Shown piece by piece: positions 37,747-46,036 of a DNA stretch of 64,000 bases. The stretch covers positions 6,200,001 to 6,264,000 of the forward strand of contig NZ_CP154796.1 in the NCBI RefSeq assembly GCF_039566955.1, in the 5' to 3' direction. Source of the DNA: Micromonospora sp. DSM 45708 (GTDB lineage Bacteria > Actinomycetota > Actinomycetes > Mycobacteriales > Micromonosporaceae). Made by a program: the position numbers and the translations under genes. The notes under the pieces are model-generated. The model searched no databases. It had not been told where the DNA came from and saw only the letters and a program-made list of their open reading frames with translations. Each line of letters begins with the position of its first letter. Position 1 is the stretch's first letter.

Positions 37747-38712
37747 ATGACGGCGGCGGTGCTGCGGGCGCTGCGCTCCGCCTGCCCTGTCGCGCCCCGG
37801 TTCTCCCCGTACGCCGACGAGGTGCAGGGCTGGCTGGTCGACCGCCTCGACCGACTCGACCTGCCGCTCGATCCGGGCGCCCGCCGACGGCTGGCCCGCG
37901 CTGGCTTCGCCCGGTACGCCGGCCGGCTCTACCCGGACGCCACCGAGCCCGACCTGCGGGTGCTGGCCGCGCTGTTCACCTGGTTCTTCCTGGTCGACGA
38001 CGCCTGCGACGGACCGGACGGGCTGGTCCCGGCGCAGATCCGCGCGCTGCGCGACGGCGCGCTCGCGCTGCTCCGCGAGGGGCCCCGGACCCGTCACCCC
38101 GGGTTCACCGGTCCGCTGCGCCGGCTGCTCGTGCAGGCCTGGCGGGAGCCGCGTCGCCGGATGCCGGCACGCTGGCGGCTGCGCTTCGCCGACGCCGTGG
38201 CCGACCACCTCGACGGCGTCTCACGGGAGACCGCCGCCACGTCGGCCGGCCGCCCGCCCGGCGTCGCGGAGTACGTGCGGTTGCGCCGGGCCACCTCGGC
38301 GGCGTACGTGTCGTACCCGCTGATCGAGTTCGCCGCCGGCCGCCCGCTGCCCGACGCGGTCTACCACCATCCGGCGCTGCGCCGCCACGCGGACCTCGCC
38401 AACGACCTGCTCTCCTGGTTCAACGACATCGCCTCGCTGGAGCGGGACCGGGCCACCGGCGGGGGGCACAACCTGGTGCTCGCGGTGGCCGCCGAACGGG
38501 GCGTGCCGGTGCCGGCCGCGGTCGACCTGGTGGCCGCGCACTGGCGCGCCGAGATGAGCCGCTTCATGACGCTGCGCGCGGCGGTGCCGTCGTTCGGCCC
38601 GGCGCTGGACGAGGCCGTCGCCATCCATCTCGACGGGGTGGCCGCCGCCGTGCGCGGCACCGTCGACTGGACGCTGGAGAGCACCCGCTACCCGGTCGCG
38701 GCGACGCCCTGA
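37747..38712 (+). CDS. Class I terpene synthase (sesquiterpene cyclase-like)
   Basis: A 321-residue cyclase-like protein. The Asp-rich motif is FFLVDDACD (DDxxD form). The second metal motif aligns as NDIASLERD followed by GGGHNLV, with Asp in place of the usual Glu at the last position. A C-terminal RY pair (ESTRY) is present. ATG at 37747. It runs opposite to its neighbours ubiX and ubiA. Product unknown; a prenyl diphosphate such as farnesyl diphosphate is the likely substrate. Confidence 0.87.
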   Translation: MTAAVLRALRSACPVAPRFSPYADEVQGWLVDRLDRLDLPLDPGARRRLARAGFARYAGRLYPDATEPDLRVLAALFTWFFLVDDACDGPDGLVPAQIRALRDGALALLREGPRTRHPGFTGPLRRLLVQAWREPRRRMPARWRLRFADAVADHLDGVSRETAATSAGRPPGVAEYVRLRRATSAAYVSYPLIEFAAGRPLPDAVYHHPALRRHADLANDLLSWFNDIASLERDRATGGGHNLVLAVAAERGVPVPAAVDLVAAHWRAEMSRFMTLRAAVPSFGPALDEAVAIHLDGVAAAVRGTVDWTLESTRYPVAATP

Positions 38713-38737
38713 CCGACCGGCGGCCGACTCGGGCAGG

Positions 38738-39640
38738 TCACGGCCGCAGGCCGAGCCGGACCACCAGGTCGAGCAGCGCGAGCACGAACAACGCGATCCC
38801 GACGAACCCGTTGGCGGTGAAGAACGCCCGGTTGACCTTGCTCAGGTCGGTGGGGCTGACCACCAGGTGCTGGTAGGCGAAGGCGACCGCGGTGAGCGCC
38901 AGCCCGATCCACCACAGCCAGCCGAAGCCGACCAGCGCGCCGAACCAGATGAACAGCGCGAACGTCACCACGTGTGCGGCGGTGGAGGCGTGCAGCGCGA
39001 AGCGCCGGCCGTACCGGGCGGGGACGCTGTGCACCCCGATCTCCCGGTCGATCTCCGAGTCCTGGCAGGCGTAGATCAGGTCGAAGCCGCCGATCCAGAG
39101 CCCGACGGCGGCGCCGAGCAGCCAGGCCGGGCCGGAGCCGTGGAGCGTGCCGGTGACCGCGAGCCACGCGCCGACCGGGCCGACCGCCTGGGCCACCGCG
39201 AGGATGGCGTGCGGCCAGTTGGTGAAGCGCTTGCCGTACGGGTAGACCACCAGCGGCACCACGGCCAGCGGCGCGAGCATCAGGCAGAGCGGGTTGAGCA
39301 GCGCGGCGGCGGCCAGGAAGACCACCAGCGCGACGGCCGCGCCGGTCCAGGCCGTCCGCACGCTCACCGCCCCGGTGACCAGTTCCCGGTTCGCGGTACG
39401 CGGGTTCCGGGCGTCGATCCGCCGGTCCAGGATCCGGTTGGCGGCCATCGCGAACGTCCGCGCGCCGACCATCGCCACCGTGATCAGCAGCAGGTCGAGC
39501 CAGCGGACCCGCCCGCCGTCGACCTGCATCGCGGTCAGCGCCGACAGGTACGCGAACGGCAACGCGAACACGGAGTGCTCGATCGCGACGAGCTTGAGGA
39601 AGGACGTGACCCGGCCGGGCCGCTCCGCCACCACGGTCAT
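38738..39640 (-). CDS. mqnP: UbiA-family prenyltransferase, probably MqnP
   Basis: A 300-residue polytopic membrane enzyme. The two diphosphate-binding motifs are NRILDRRID (NxxxDxxxD) and DSEID in CQDSEIDREIG. It starts at ATG 39640, overlapping the UbiD stop (ATGA). Beside a UbiD-type decarboxylase and UbiX, in a genome with mqnACE, it is the likely 1,4-dihydroxy-6-naphthoate prenyltransferase (MqnP) of the late futalosine pathway rather than MenA. Confidence 0.9.
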   Translation of the reverse strand: MTVVAERPGRVTSFLKLVAIEHSVFALPFAYLSALTAMQVDGGRVRWLDLLLITVAMVGARTFAMAANRILDRRIDARNPRTANRELVTGAVSVRTAWTGAAVALVVFLAAAALLNPLCLMLAPLAVVPLVVYPYGKRFTNWPHAILAVAQAVGPVGAWLAVTGTLHGSGPAWLLGAAVGLWIGGFDLIYACQDSEIDREIGVHSVPARYGRRFALHASTAAHVVTFALFIWFGALVGFGWLWWIGLALTAVAFAYQHLVVSPTDLSKVNRAFFTANGFVGIALFVLALLDLVVRLGLRP

Positions 39641-41097
39641 CGGATTCCGTACTCCTGCCAGCGCTTGTCGACCAGGGAGGTCACCTCGGGGGACATGCGC
39701 ATCTCCTCCGGCCAGCCTCGGGTGTAGCCCTCGGTGGGCAGCTTGCGGGTGGCGTCCACGCCGGCCTTGCCGCCCCAGAACTGCTGGTACGAGGCGTGGT
39801 CCAGGTGGTCCACCGGCCCCTCGGTGAGGAGCAGGTCGCGGGCGTAGTCGACGTTGCCGAAGGCGCGGAACGCGACCTCGTTGTAGTCGTGCACGTCGCA
39901 GTCCTCGTCGACGATAACGATCAGCTTGGTCAGCGACATCATGTGCGCGCCCCAGATCGCGTTCATCACCTTCTGCGCGTGCTTCGGGTAGCGCTTGCGG
40001 ATCGACACGATCGCGCAGTTGTGGAACACGCCGGCGGCGGGCAGGTCGTAGTCGACGATGTCGGGGATCAGGAAGCGCAGCAGCGGCGCGAAGATCCGCT
40101 CGGTGGCCTTGCCGAGGCCGTGGTCCTCCTGCGGCGGCTGGGACGTGACGATCGAGTGGTAGACCGGGTCGCGCTGCATGGTCATGGTTTCGATGTGCAG
40201 CACCGGGAACGGCTCGACGGGCGTGTAGAAGCCGGTGTGGTCGCCGAACGGCCCCTCGGGCAGCCGCTCGCCCGGTTCGAGGTACCCCTCCAGCACGACC
40301 TGGGCGTGCGCCGGCACCTGCAACGGGACGCTCAGGCAGTCGACCATCTCGACGCGCTCGCCGCGCAGGAAGCCGGCGAACAGGTACTCGTCGATGTCGG
40401 CGGGGAGCGGCGCGCTGGCCGCGTACGCGACCGCCGGGTCGGCGCCGATGGCGACCGCCACCGGCAGGCGCTGCCCGAGCCGCTCGGCGACCGCGTGGTG
40501 CGCGGTGGAGTTCTTGTGGATCTGCCAGTGCATGCCGAGCGTGTTCCGGCCGTGCTGCTGGAGCCGGTACAGCCCGAGGTTGCGCTTGCCGGTCTCCGGG
40601 TGCTTGGTGTGGGTCAGGCCGAAGTTGTGGAAGATGCCGCCGTCGCCCGGCCACACCTGCAACCCGGGCAGCCGGTTCAGGTCGACGTCGTCACCGGAGT
40701 AGACCACCTGCTGGCAGGGAGCGGTCCGGACCTTCTTCGGCGGCATGGACTTGAGCTGCATGACCTTGCCGAGCCCACCCATCATGCCGGTGAAGCCCTG
40801 CGGCAGCTCCGGCTTGAGCAGCTCGCCGATCCGCGCGCCGATCTCGTCGAGCGACTCGACGCCGAGCGCCATGGCCATCCGCTTCTCGGTGCCGAACAGG
40901 TTGACCGCCACCGGCATCTCGCCCCGGGTGGGCCGCTCGAACAGCAGCGCCGGCCCGCCGGCGCGGACGGTCCGGGTGACCACCTCGCTGATCTCCAGCG
41001 TGGGGTCGACCGGGACGCTCACCCGCCGCAGTTCACCCGCGCGCTCCAGCGCCGCGAGAAAATCCTTGAGATCGTCGTACGGAAAGCCACGCCCCAT
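39637..41097 (-). CDS. mqnL: UbiD-family decarboxylase, menaquinone biosynthesis (MqnL-type)
   Basis: A 486-residue prFMN-dependent decarboxylase. PFGDHTGFYTP, NLGLYRLQQHGRNTLGMHWQIHKN and the C-terminal DEDCDVHDYNEVAFR are UbiD signatures, including the catalytic Glu/Arg region. ATG at 41097. It is coupled to mqnP, which fits removal of the naphthoate carboxyl after prenylation. Menaquinone rather than ubiquinone is inferred from the mqn genes. Confidence 0.92.
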   Translation of the reverse strand: MGRGFPYDDLKDFLAALERAGELRRVSVPVDPTLEISEVVTRTVRAGGPALLFERPTRGEMPVAVNLFGTEKRMAMALGVESLDEIGARIGELLKPELPQGFTGMMGGLGKVMQLKSMPPKKVRTAPCQQVVYSGDDVDLNRLPGLQVWPGDGGIFHNFGLTHTKHPETGKRNLGLYRLQQHGRNTLGMHWQIHKNSTAHHAVAERLGQRLPVAVAIGADPAVAYAASAPLPADIDEYLFAGFLRGERVEMVDCLSVPLQVPAHAQVVLEGYLEPGERLPEGPFGDHTGFYTPVEPFPVLHIETMTMQRDPVYHSIVTSQPPQEDHGLGKATERIFAPLLRFLIPDIVDYDLPAAGVFHNCAIVSIRKRYPKHAQKVMNAIWGAHMMSLTKLIVIVDEDCDVHDYNEVAFRAFGNVDYARDLLLTEGPVDHLDHASYQQFWGGKAGVDATRKLPTEGYTRGWPEEMRMSPEVTSLVDKRWQEYGIR

Positions 41098-41128
41098 GCC
41101 TCCATCCTCCCCCACCCCCCTGAGGTGC

Positions 41129-41184
41129 AAGGAAGGGCCCCTTCTTAACGCATTCGGTAGAGGCGGGGCCCCCTTTTAACGCCC
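41129..41184. repeat. Intergenic GGGCCCC/CTTAACG palindromic element (copy A)
   Basis: The palindrome GAAGGGCCCCTTC is followed by TTAACGCATTCGGTAGAGGC and GGGGCCCCCTTTTAACGCC. The core CTTAACGYATTCGGTAGAGG recurs at 43574. It stands between divergent genes (mqnL and an alpha/beta hydrolase), so a plain terminator role is less obvious here than for copy B. Confidence 0.7.
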
Positions 41185-41206
41185 CGTCGGGCGGGTAGTC
41201 GGCGGC

Positions 41207-42079
41207 ATGGGCGACGAGCGGGTGCCAGCGGGGTTCAGCGAGCAGCGGGCCCAGGTCGGCGACGTGGAGATCAACTATGTCCGAGGGGGCCAGGGCCCCA
41301 CGCTGGTCCTGCTGCACGGCTACCCGCAGTGCTGGCGGATGTGGCGGCACGTGCTGCCGGAGCTGGCGCGCTCCTACGAGGTGATCGCCCCCGACCTGCG
41401 CGGCTTCGGTGACAGCGACGCCCCGCCCGACGGCTACGACAAGAAGACGGTCGCCGCCGAGCTGCACGGGCTGCTCACCGCGCTCGGCCTGGCCGGCGAC
41501 ATCCGGCTGGTCGGCCACGACCTGGGCACCATGGTCGCGTACGCCTATGCCGCCGCCCATCCCGACGCCGTCGCCCGGCTGGTGCTGACCGAGGCGCCGA
41601 TCCCGGACGAGAGCATCTACGCCATGCCGGCGCTCACCGCGGCCGGCCCGGCGGTGTGGAACTTCGGTTTCTTCACCGTGCCCAACGGCCTGCCCGAGCA
41701 GCTCGTCGCCGGCCGGGAGGCGCTCTGGGTCGACCGGTTCACCGACTCGATCATGGTCAACAAGGGCAGTCTCGGCCCGGACGACATCGAGGAGTACGCC
41801 GGCCACCTGCGCGACGAGGCGCACCTGCGGGCCAGCTTCGCCTACTTCCGGGCGTTCGGGCAGGACGTCGCGGACAACACGGCGTACCGGGGCACGAAGC
41901 TGCCGATGCCGGTACTTGCCGTCGGCGCGCAGGCCAGCCTCGGCGGCCAGGTGGCCGAGCAGGTGCGCCGGTACGCCGATCGGGTCACCGGCGAGGTGGT
42001 CGAGGACTGCGGCCACTGGCTGTTCGAGGAGCAGCCGGCGAAGCTCACCGCCCTGCTGCTGCCGTTCCTCAAGGGTTGA
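41207..42079 (+). CDS. Alpha/beta hydrolase, epoxide hydrolase/dehalogenase-like
   Basis: A 290-residue hydrolase. HGYPQCWRMW is the oxyanion region; the nucleophile is Asp105 in VGHDLGTM, and the catalytic His is in DCGHWLFEE. An Asp nucleophile in GHDxG is typical of epoxide hydrolases and haloacetate/haloalkane dehalogenases, not esterases. The ATG at 41207 follows GGCGGC without a strong ribosome binding site. Substrate cannot be told. Confidence 0.88.
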   Translation: MGDERVPAGFSEQRAQVGDVEINYVRGGQGPTLVLLHGYPQCWRMWRHVLPELARSYEVIAPDLRGFGDSDAPPDGYDKKTVAAELHGLLTALGLAGDIRLVGHDLGTMVAYAYAAAHPDAVARLVLTEAPIPDESIYAMPALTAAGPAVWNFGFFTVPNGLPEQLVAGREALWVDRFTDSIMVNKGSLGPDDIEEYAGHLRDEAHLRASFAYFRAFGQDVADNTAYRGTKLPMPVLAVGAQASLGGQVAEQVRRYADRVTGEVVEDCGHWLFEEQPAKLTALLLPFLKG

Positions 42080-42091
42080 CGGACGGGCGGG

Positions 42092-42283
42092 TCAGCCCCG
42101 GCGGGCCGACTCGACGAACGCGCGCCAGGCGGCCGGGCGGAACGTCAGCACCGCCCCGGCGCGGTCCTTGCTGTCCCGGACGGCGACCACGCGCGGCAGG
42201 TTGTCGGCCACCTCGACGCAGTTGCCGCCGTTGGTGCTGCTCCGGGTGCTGGTGCGCCACCGGGCGCCGGTCAGGTCCGCCAT
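42092..42283 (-). CDS. DUF397 protein
   Basis: A 63-residue DUF397 protein: WRTSTRSSTNGGNCVEVADN and VAVRDSKDRAGAVLTF are the family blocks. DUF397 genes nearly always follow an XRE/DUF5753 gene, as here (13-base overlap). Pairs of this kind include BldB-associated and WhiJ-like modules of developmental control and may act as toxin-antitoxin-like or anti-regulator systems. Confidence 0.93.
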   Translation of the reverse strand: MADLTGARWRTSTRSSTNGGNCVEVADNLPRVVAVRDSKDRAGAVLTFRPAAWRAFVESARRG

Positions 42284-43062
42284 GTCTCCGCCACCTCCGC
42301 TAGCAACTCCATCGACTGCCGGGGCGGCAGCGCCTCCCCCTCGATCGACTCCCAGGACGACCGGACCGCCAGCACGTCCTCGGTGTGGTCGATCACCTGG
42401 CCCTTGAGCTGATCGTCCAGATAGGCGACGTCCTCCCCGGTGGGGAGCGTAGCAAGCACGAAGGCCCCGGAGACACCGGAATATGCGCCGACCGAGGCGG
42501 GCACCACCTGGAGCCGGACCCGGGACCGCTCGGTGGCCAGCTTCATCAACCGCAGCACCTGCTCACGCATCACCAGCGGCCCACCGACCGGCCGGCGCAG
42601 CACGTGCTCGTCCAGCACCGCGACGAGCTGCGGCGGCTTCTCCCCGGTCAGCACCGCCTGCCGCGCCAGCCGGGCCTCCACCCGCTGCTCCACCTCCGCC
42701 TCCTGGAACAGGCCGACGCTGCGGAACAACGCGCGGGCGTACGCCGAGGTCTGCAACAGCCCCGGCACCACCGTGTTCTCATACGACCGGAGCACGGTGG
42801 CCTGCCGCTCGTTGGCCTCCCAGGCCCGCATCCACTGCGGCGACCCGAACCGGGCCAGCATCCGGCCGAACGCGCCACCGGTGTCGAGCGCCACGTCGGC
42901 CCGCTCCCAGAAATCCGGTGGCGGCTTGCGCGCCCCGGTCTCGACCATCGCCACAGTCGACGGCGAATAGCTGATCGCCTTCGCCAGATCCTCCTGGGTC
43001 ATCCGCCGGGCCGCGCGCATGTGCCGCAGCTCCTCGATCAGCACCTGTAAGCGCTCGTCCAT
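42271..43062 (-). CDS. XRE-family regulator with DUF5753 domain (WhiJ-like)
   Basis: A 263-residue protein. The HTH is RAARRMTQEDLAKAISYSPSTVAMVETGARKPP (about residues 16-50). The DUF5753 region follows, with YENTVVPGLLQTSAYARALF and EHVLRRPVGGPLVMREQVLRL. ATG at 43062 places the HTH near the N-terminus. It is coupled to the DUF397 gene. Actinobacteria hold many such pairs; each probably acts on its own locus. Confidence 0.92.
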   Translation of the reverse strand: MDERLQVLIEELRHMRAARRMTQEDLAKAISYSPSTVAMVETGARKPPPDFWERADVALDTGGAFGRMLARFGSPQWMRAWEANERQATVLRSYENTVVPGLLQTSAYARALFRSVGLFQEAEVEQRVEARLARQAVLTGEKPPQLVAVLDEHVLRRPVGGPLVMREQVLRLMKLATERSRVRLQVVPASVGAYSGVSGAFVLATLPTGEDVAYLDDQLKGQVIDHTEDVLAVRSSWESIEGEALPPRQSMELLAEVAETWRT

Positions 43063-43299
43063 CCGCACGCCCTCCTCACGGCCGCGTTCCGTGTGTCTCA
43101 CCGACCTCACCGACCGCCCGGCCCGACACACCGAGTGACCATACGCCTTCCGCCAGTAGTTCCGCCGTCCCGAAACTGGGCGCAGCGGAATCGTTCGGAT
43201 CCGACCCGAAAGGACGGACGAAACCGCGGAGGGGCCGTCCGGTACGTCGGCGGCGGACGGCCCCTCCTCCAGCCCGGGGACCGAGAAGAGGACCGTGCG
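43063..43299. promoter_or_regulatory. Divergent promoter region with a 14-bp hairpin
   Basis: No gene is seen. GGAGGGGCCGTCCG (43228-43241) pairs with CGGACGGCCCCTCC (43254-43267), a perfect 14-bp stem 32 bases before the ATG at 43300. In the leader it could act as an attenuator or mask initiation of the small Cys-rich gene. Confidence 0.5.
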
Positions 43300-43578
43300 A
43301 TGACGCGACGTCACGACCCGCACCGGCCACTGTGGCTCTGCCGGGCCTGCGGCGGCCCGTGGCCGTGCGGCCCGGCCCGGCTGACGCTCCTGACCGAGTA
43401 CGGGGCGGACGGCCGCGTCGCTCTGTGCATCCACCTCGCCGGGCTGCTCTACACCGCCGTGGAGGATCTGTACCGGCTCGCCCCGCAGGACGCGCCGAAG
43501 CCCGCCGCGCTGCACGAACGCTTCCTCGGCTGGGCCGCCCCACGCCGCCCCCGGAGCGAAGGCGGGGGCCCCGCTTAA
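43300..43578 (+). CDS. Small Cys-rich actinobacterial protein
   Basis: A 92-residue protein of unknown function. LWLCRACGGPWPCGPARL is a CxxC-x4-C motif seen in small actinobacterial proteins encoded beside XRE/DUF397 genes. LHERFLGWAAP is near the C-terminus. The final residues and stop lie inside the palindromic element at 43557-43613, so the element supplies its last codons. ATG at 43300 follows GAGAAGAGGACC. It may belong functionally with the XRE/DUF397 pair. Confidence 0.75.
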   Translation: MTRRHDPHRPLWLCRACGGPWPCGPARLTLLTEYGADGRVALCIHLAGLLYTAVEDLYRLAPQDAPKPAALHERFLGWAAPRRPRSEGGGPA

Positions 43579-43613
43579 CGTATTCGGTAGAGGCGGGGGC
43601 CCCGCCTAACACC
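43557..43613. terminator. Palindromic element (copy B) overlapping a gene end
   Basis: GGCGGGGGCCCCGC at 43561 and GGCGGGGGCCCCGCC at 43592 flank TTAACGTATTCGGTAGA. The two GC blocks are each self-complementary and also pair with each other. The TAA stop of the upstream gene is part of the element. It stands between convergent genes, fitting a bidirectional terminator. Confidence 0.65.
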
Positions 43614-43618
43614 TCACC

Positions 43619-44173
43619 TCAGGCGGCCGGCTGCCAGGCGTACCGGTGCAGGGGCGCGTCGAGCGGCGCGGCGGTGAGCCGGTTCGCGAACGTCGAGATG
43701 GTGTAGGTCCCGACGCCGAGCACGACGTCCAGCGCGTGCCGTGGCTGCCAGCCGGCGGCCAGGAACGCGTCCAGCTCGGCGTCGGGGACCGCGCCCCGGT
43801 GGTCGAGCACGGCGACGGTGAACCGGCGTAGCGCCTCCAGCCGAGGCTCGGGCAGCGCCCCGCCGGCCCGCAGCGCGTCGATCAGCTCGGGCGCGGCGTC
43901 CTGCCGGGTGAGCGTGGCGGTGTGCATGGCCACGCAGAGGTGGCACTCGTTGCGGGTGGCGACCGTCAGCACGACCACCTCCCGGGCGACCGGGTCGAGA
44001 TCGGTGACCTCGAAGGCGGCGTTGGCGGCGAGGAAGCCCTTGAGCAGCTCGGGTGAACCGGCCATCAAGCCGACGGCGGCGGGCAGGTGGCCCAGTTTGC
44101 GGTGGACGCCGGCCATGACCGGGCGGGCGGCGGCCGGCGCGGTGTCGGGTTCGTACGTGGTGAAGCGGGACAT
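43619..44173 (-). CDS. AhpD-like carboxymuconolactone decarboxylase family protein
   Basis: A 184-residue protein with the AhpD-type redox motif ECHLCVAMH (Cys77, Cys80 and a nearby His). VAREVVVLTVATRNEC is the family lead-in. Such proteins act as peroxidase-linked or stress-responsive enzymes. It is divergent from a MarR gene, with a GTCAAC/GTTGAC operator between, so thiol or oxidative-stress control is likely but inferred. Confidence 0.88.
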   Translation of the reverse strand: MSRFTTYEPDTAPAAARPVMAGVHRKLGHLPAAVGLMAGSPELLKGFLAANAAFEVTDLDPVAREVVVLTVATRNECHLCVAMHTATLTRQDAAPELIDALRAGGALPEPRLEALRRFTVAVLDHRGAVPDAELDAFLAAGWQPRHALDVVLGVGTYTISTFANRLTAAPLDAPLHRYAWQPAA

Positions 44174-44196
44174 CCGGGGTCCCCTCTCGTAAGATA

Positions 44197-44211
44197 GTCA
44201 ACATGGTTGAC
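44197..44211. promoter_or_regulatory. Candidate MarR operator
   Basis: GTCAAC-ATG-GTTGAC is a perfect inverted repeat midway between the AhpD-like and MarR genes. A related half-site occurs in AACCAGGTTGTCGAAC just downstream. Placement suits autorepression and control of the AhpD-like gene. Confidence 0.55.
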
Positions 44212-44236
44212 CAAACCGTAAACCAGGTTGTCGAAC

Positions 44237-44707
44237 ATGGCAACGCCTGACCGCCCCGGCTTCGCGCTGCCGCTGCTGCTGCTCGCCGGCTTCCGCGCGC
44301 TCGTCGACGACCTGCACGCCGAGCTGGCCCGGCACGGGCACCCCGAGCTGCGACCGGCGCACGGCTTCGTCCTCCAGGCCGTCGGACCGGCCGGCACCAC
44401 CGCCTCCGACCTCGGGCAACGCCTCGGCGTCTCCAAGCAGGCCGCCGGCAAGACGGTGGACCGGCTGGTCGCGCTCGGCTACCTGGAACGGGTGGACGAC
44501 CCCGCCGACGCGCGCCGGAAACTGGTCCGGATGACCGCCCGGGGTCACGACGGGCTGCGCCGCTCGGCGACCGTCTTCGACGAACTGCGCGACCGGTGGG
44601 CGGCCACGCTCGGCGCGGACCGGGTCGCCGCCATCGAGGACGACCTGCGCCGGATGGTCCCCGCCGACGTGTTCCGCCTCGACGTCCCCGGCTGGTTCGG
44701 CGCGTGA
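44237..44707 (+). CDS. MarR-family transcriptional regulator
   Basis: A 156-residue winged-helix regulator. TASDLGQRLGVSKQAAGKTVDRLVALGYLERVDDPADARRKLVRMT covers recognition helix and wing. ATG at 44237 was chosen; a TTG at 44228 would add three residues. No Cys is obvious for redox sensing. Confidence 0.9.
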   Translation: MATPDRPGFALPLLLLAGFRALVDDLHAELARHGHPELRPAHGFVLQAVGPAGTTASDLGQRLGVSKQAAGKTVDRLVALGYLERVDDPADARRKLVRMTARGHDGLRRSATVFDELRDRWAATLGADRVAAIEDDLRRMVPADVFRLDVPGWFGA

Positions 44708-44728
44708 ACCCCGGTCGTCACGAAGCAC

Positions 44729-44765
44729 GAAAGGGGCACCCGGCCGGACGCCGGGTGCCCCTTTC
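44729..44765. terminator. Bidirectional terminator hairpin
   Basis: GAAAGGGGCACCCGG (44729-44743) pairs perfectly with CCGGGTGCCCCTTTC (44751-44765) around a 7-nt loop. It lies between convergent marR and pectate lyase genes, 9 bases before the lyase stop. Confidence 0.85.
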
Positions 44766-44774
44766 TGAACGCCA

Positions 44775-45986
44775 CTACCGGAAGATGACGTCACTTCTGT
44801 TGACCTTGCAGTTGGCGTCGTTCCAGCCCTCGCCGAGGTAGCTGGGTTCGCTGCCCTTGGCCACACCCTTGTACTTGCCGCAGATGGTGGCCGAGCCGAT
44901 CACGACCACACGAGTGATCGTCGCGGTGTCGTTCCAGTTGCTGTTGATGCCGGTGAGCATGTCGATGTCGTCGACGAGGACGTTGTCGACACGCACGTGG
45001 CGGGTGTACGAGGTGGAGCAGTTGCCGCAGGCGCGGTACAGCTTGCCGGACCCCTTGAGATAGAAGCCGGAGATGCTGACGGTGCCGTTGCCGTTGTGCT
45101 GGAAGGTCTTGTCGCTGCCGCTGCGCGCGCCGCCACCGATGACGTAGGACGTGCCGCCGTTGGTCTGCTTGAAGGTGGCGGCGTCCTCGCCGATGTCGTT
45201 CCACCACACGTTGCGCAGCGTGCAGGTGCCCTCGCAGTGCACGCCGTCACCGGCGGGCGAACCGAGGATGACGTTCTGGAGCGTGCCCCCGTTGGCGATC
45301 TTGAACATCGGGTCCTGCGACTCGCCCTGCCCACCGTCACCCATGCAGCAGTAGGTCTTCATTCCACCGTCGAAGGTGCCGGAGACGTTGACCGTGCTCG
45401 AGATGCTCACCGAGCCGGCCGACGACGGCCACGCACCGGTCGGCGTGCCCGGGTTGCCGGTCGGGCCGGACGTCGGACCGCTGGTGGGGCCACTGGTCGG
45501 GCTGGTGGTCGGGGTCGAGCCGCCGCTGGAGTACGTCTCGAACTCGGCGATTCGCGGGGCGCCGGACGCGCTGGTGATGACAAAGGAGATCTTCTTCAGC
45601 GACGTCGAGGAGAAGGTGATGACGCTCGGGGCGCTGCTGCCGCTGGCCAGGACGGCGCCCGTGTCGTAGTTCTTGAGCTGCCAGCCGCTGATCGAGCCAC
45701 CGCCCGAGCCCTGGACGATGACGGCCGAGGACACCGTGGTGGCGCTGCCCCACTTGACCGAGACCGTGCCGGTCGAGCCGCTCGGCGACCAGTAGGTGCC
45801 GGCGTTGCCGTCGATGACGTTGCCGTAGCTGGTGCCATCGGCCTTGCTGGAGCCGTCGGCGCCGGCGCCGAGGCTGAGGTTCGTGGCGGCCGAGGCGTCG
45901 GGGACCTGCAACGCCAGCGCGATGACGGCACCTGCGATCGCCGTGGCACCGCCGGCCAGCCACCGCGTGGCGACTTTTCGTCTCAT
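44775..45986 (-). CDS. Secreted pectate lyase (PL3) with N-terminal discoidin-like domain
   Basis: A 403-residue exported polysaccharide lyase. The signal peptide ends near DASA. A F5/8-type-C-like carbohydrate-binding region (about residues 35-150; WKWGSATTVSSAVI-like beta strands) and a Thr/Ser/Gly/Pro linker (SGPTSGPTSGPTG) precede the PL3 catalytic part. Landmarks are DGVHCEGTCTLRNVWWNDIGEDAATFK and KGSGKLYRACGNCS. It cleaves polygalacturonate in plant matter. A LacI-type palindrome lies 36 bases upstream. Confidence 0.9.
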   Translation of the reverse strand: MRRKVATRWLAGGATAIAGAVIALALQVPDASAATNLSLGAGADGSSKADGTSYGNVIDGNAGTYWSPSGSTGTVSVKWGSATTVSSAVIVQGSGGGSISGWQLKNYDTGAVLASGSSAPSVITFSSTSLKKISFVITSASGAPRIAEFETYSSGGSTPTTSPTSGPTSGPTSGPTGNPGTPTGAWPSSAGSVSISSTVNVSGTFDGGMKTYCCMGDGGQGESQDPMFKIANGGTLQNVILGSPAGDGVHCEGTCTLRNVWWNDIGEDAATFKQTNGGTSYVIGGGARSGSDKTFQHNGNGTVSISGFYLKGSGKLYRACGNCSTSYTRHVRVDNVLVDDIDMLTGINSNWNDTATITRVVVIGSATICGKYKGVAKGSEPSYLGEGWNDANCKVNRSDVIFR

Positions 45987-46022
45987 CCGGTTTCACCCTT
46001 TCAAGCGTGCGTACTCTGTATG

Positions 46023-46036
46023 AGAAAGCGCTTTCT
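46023..46036. promoter_or_regulatory. LacI-type operator upstream of pectate lyase
   Basis: AGAAAGCGCTTTCT is a perfect 14-bp palindrome with the CG centre typical of LacI/GalR operators. Its position, 37 bases before the lyase start, fits sugar-induced derepression. No LacI gene lies in the window. Confidence 0.7.
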
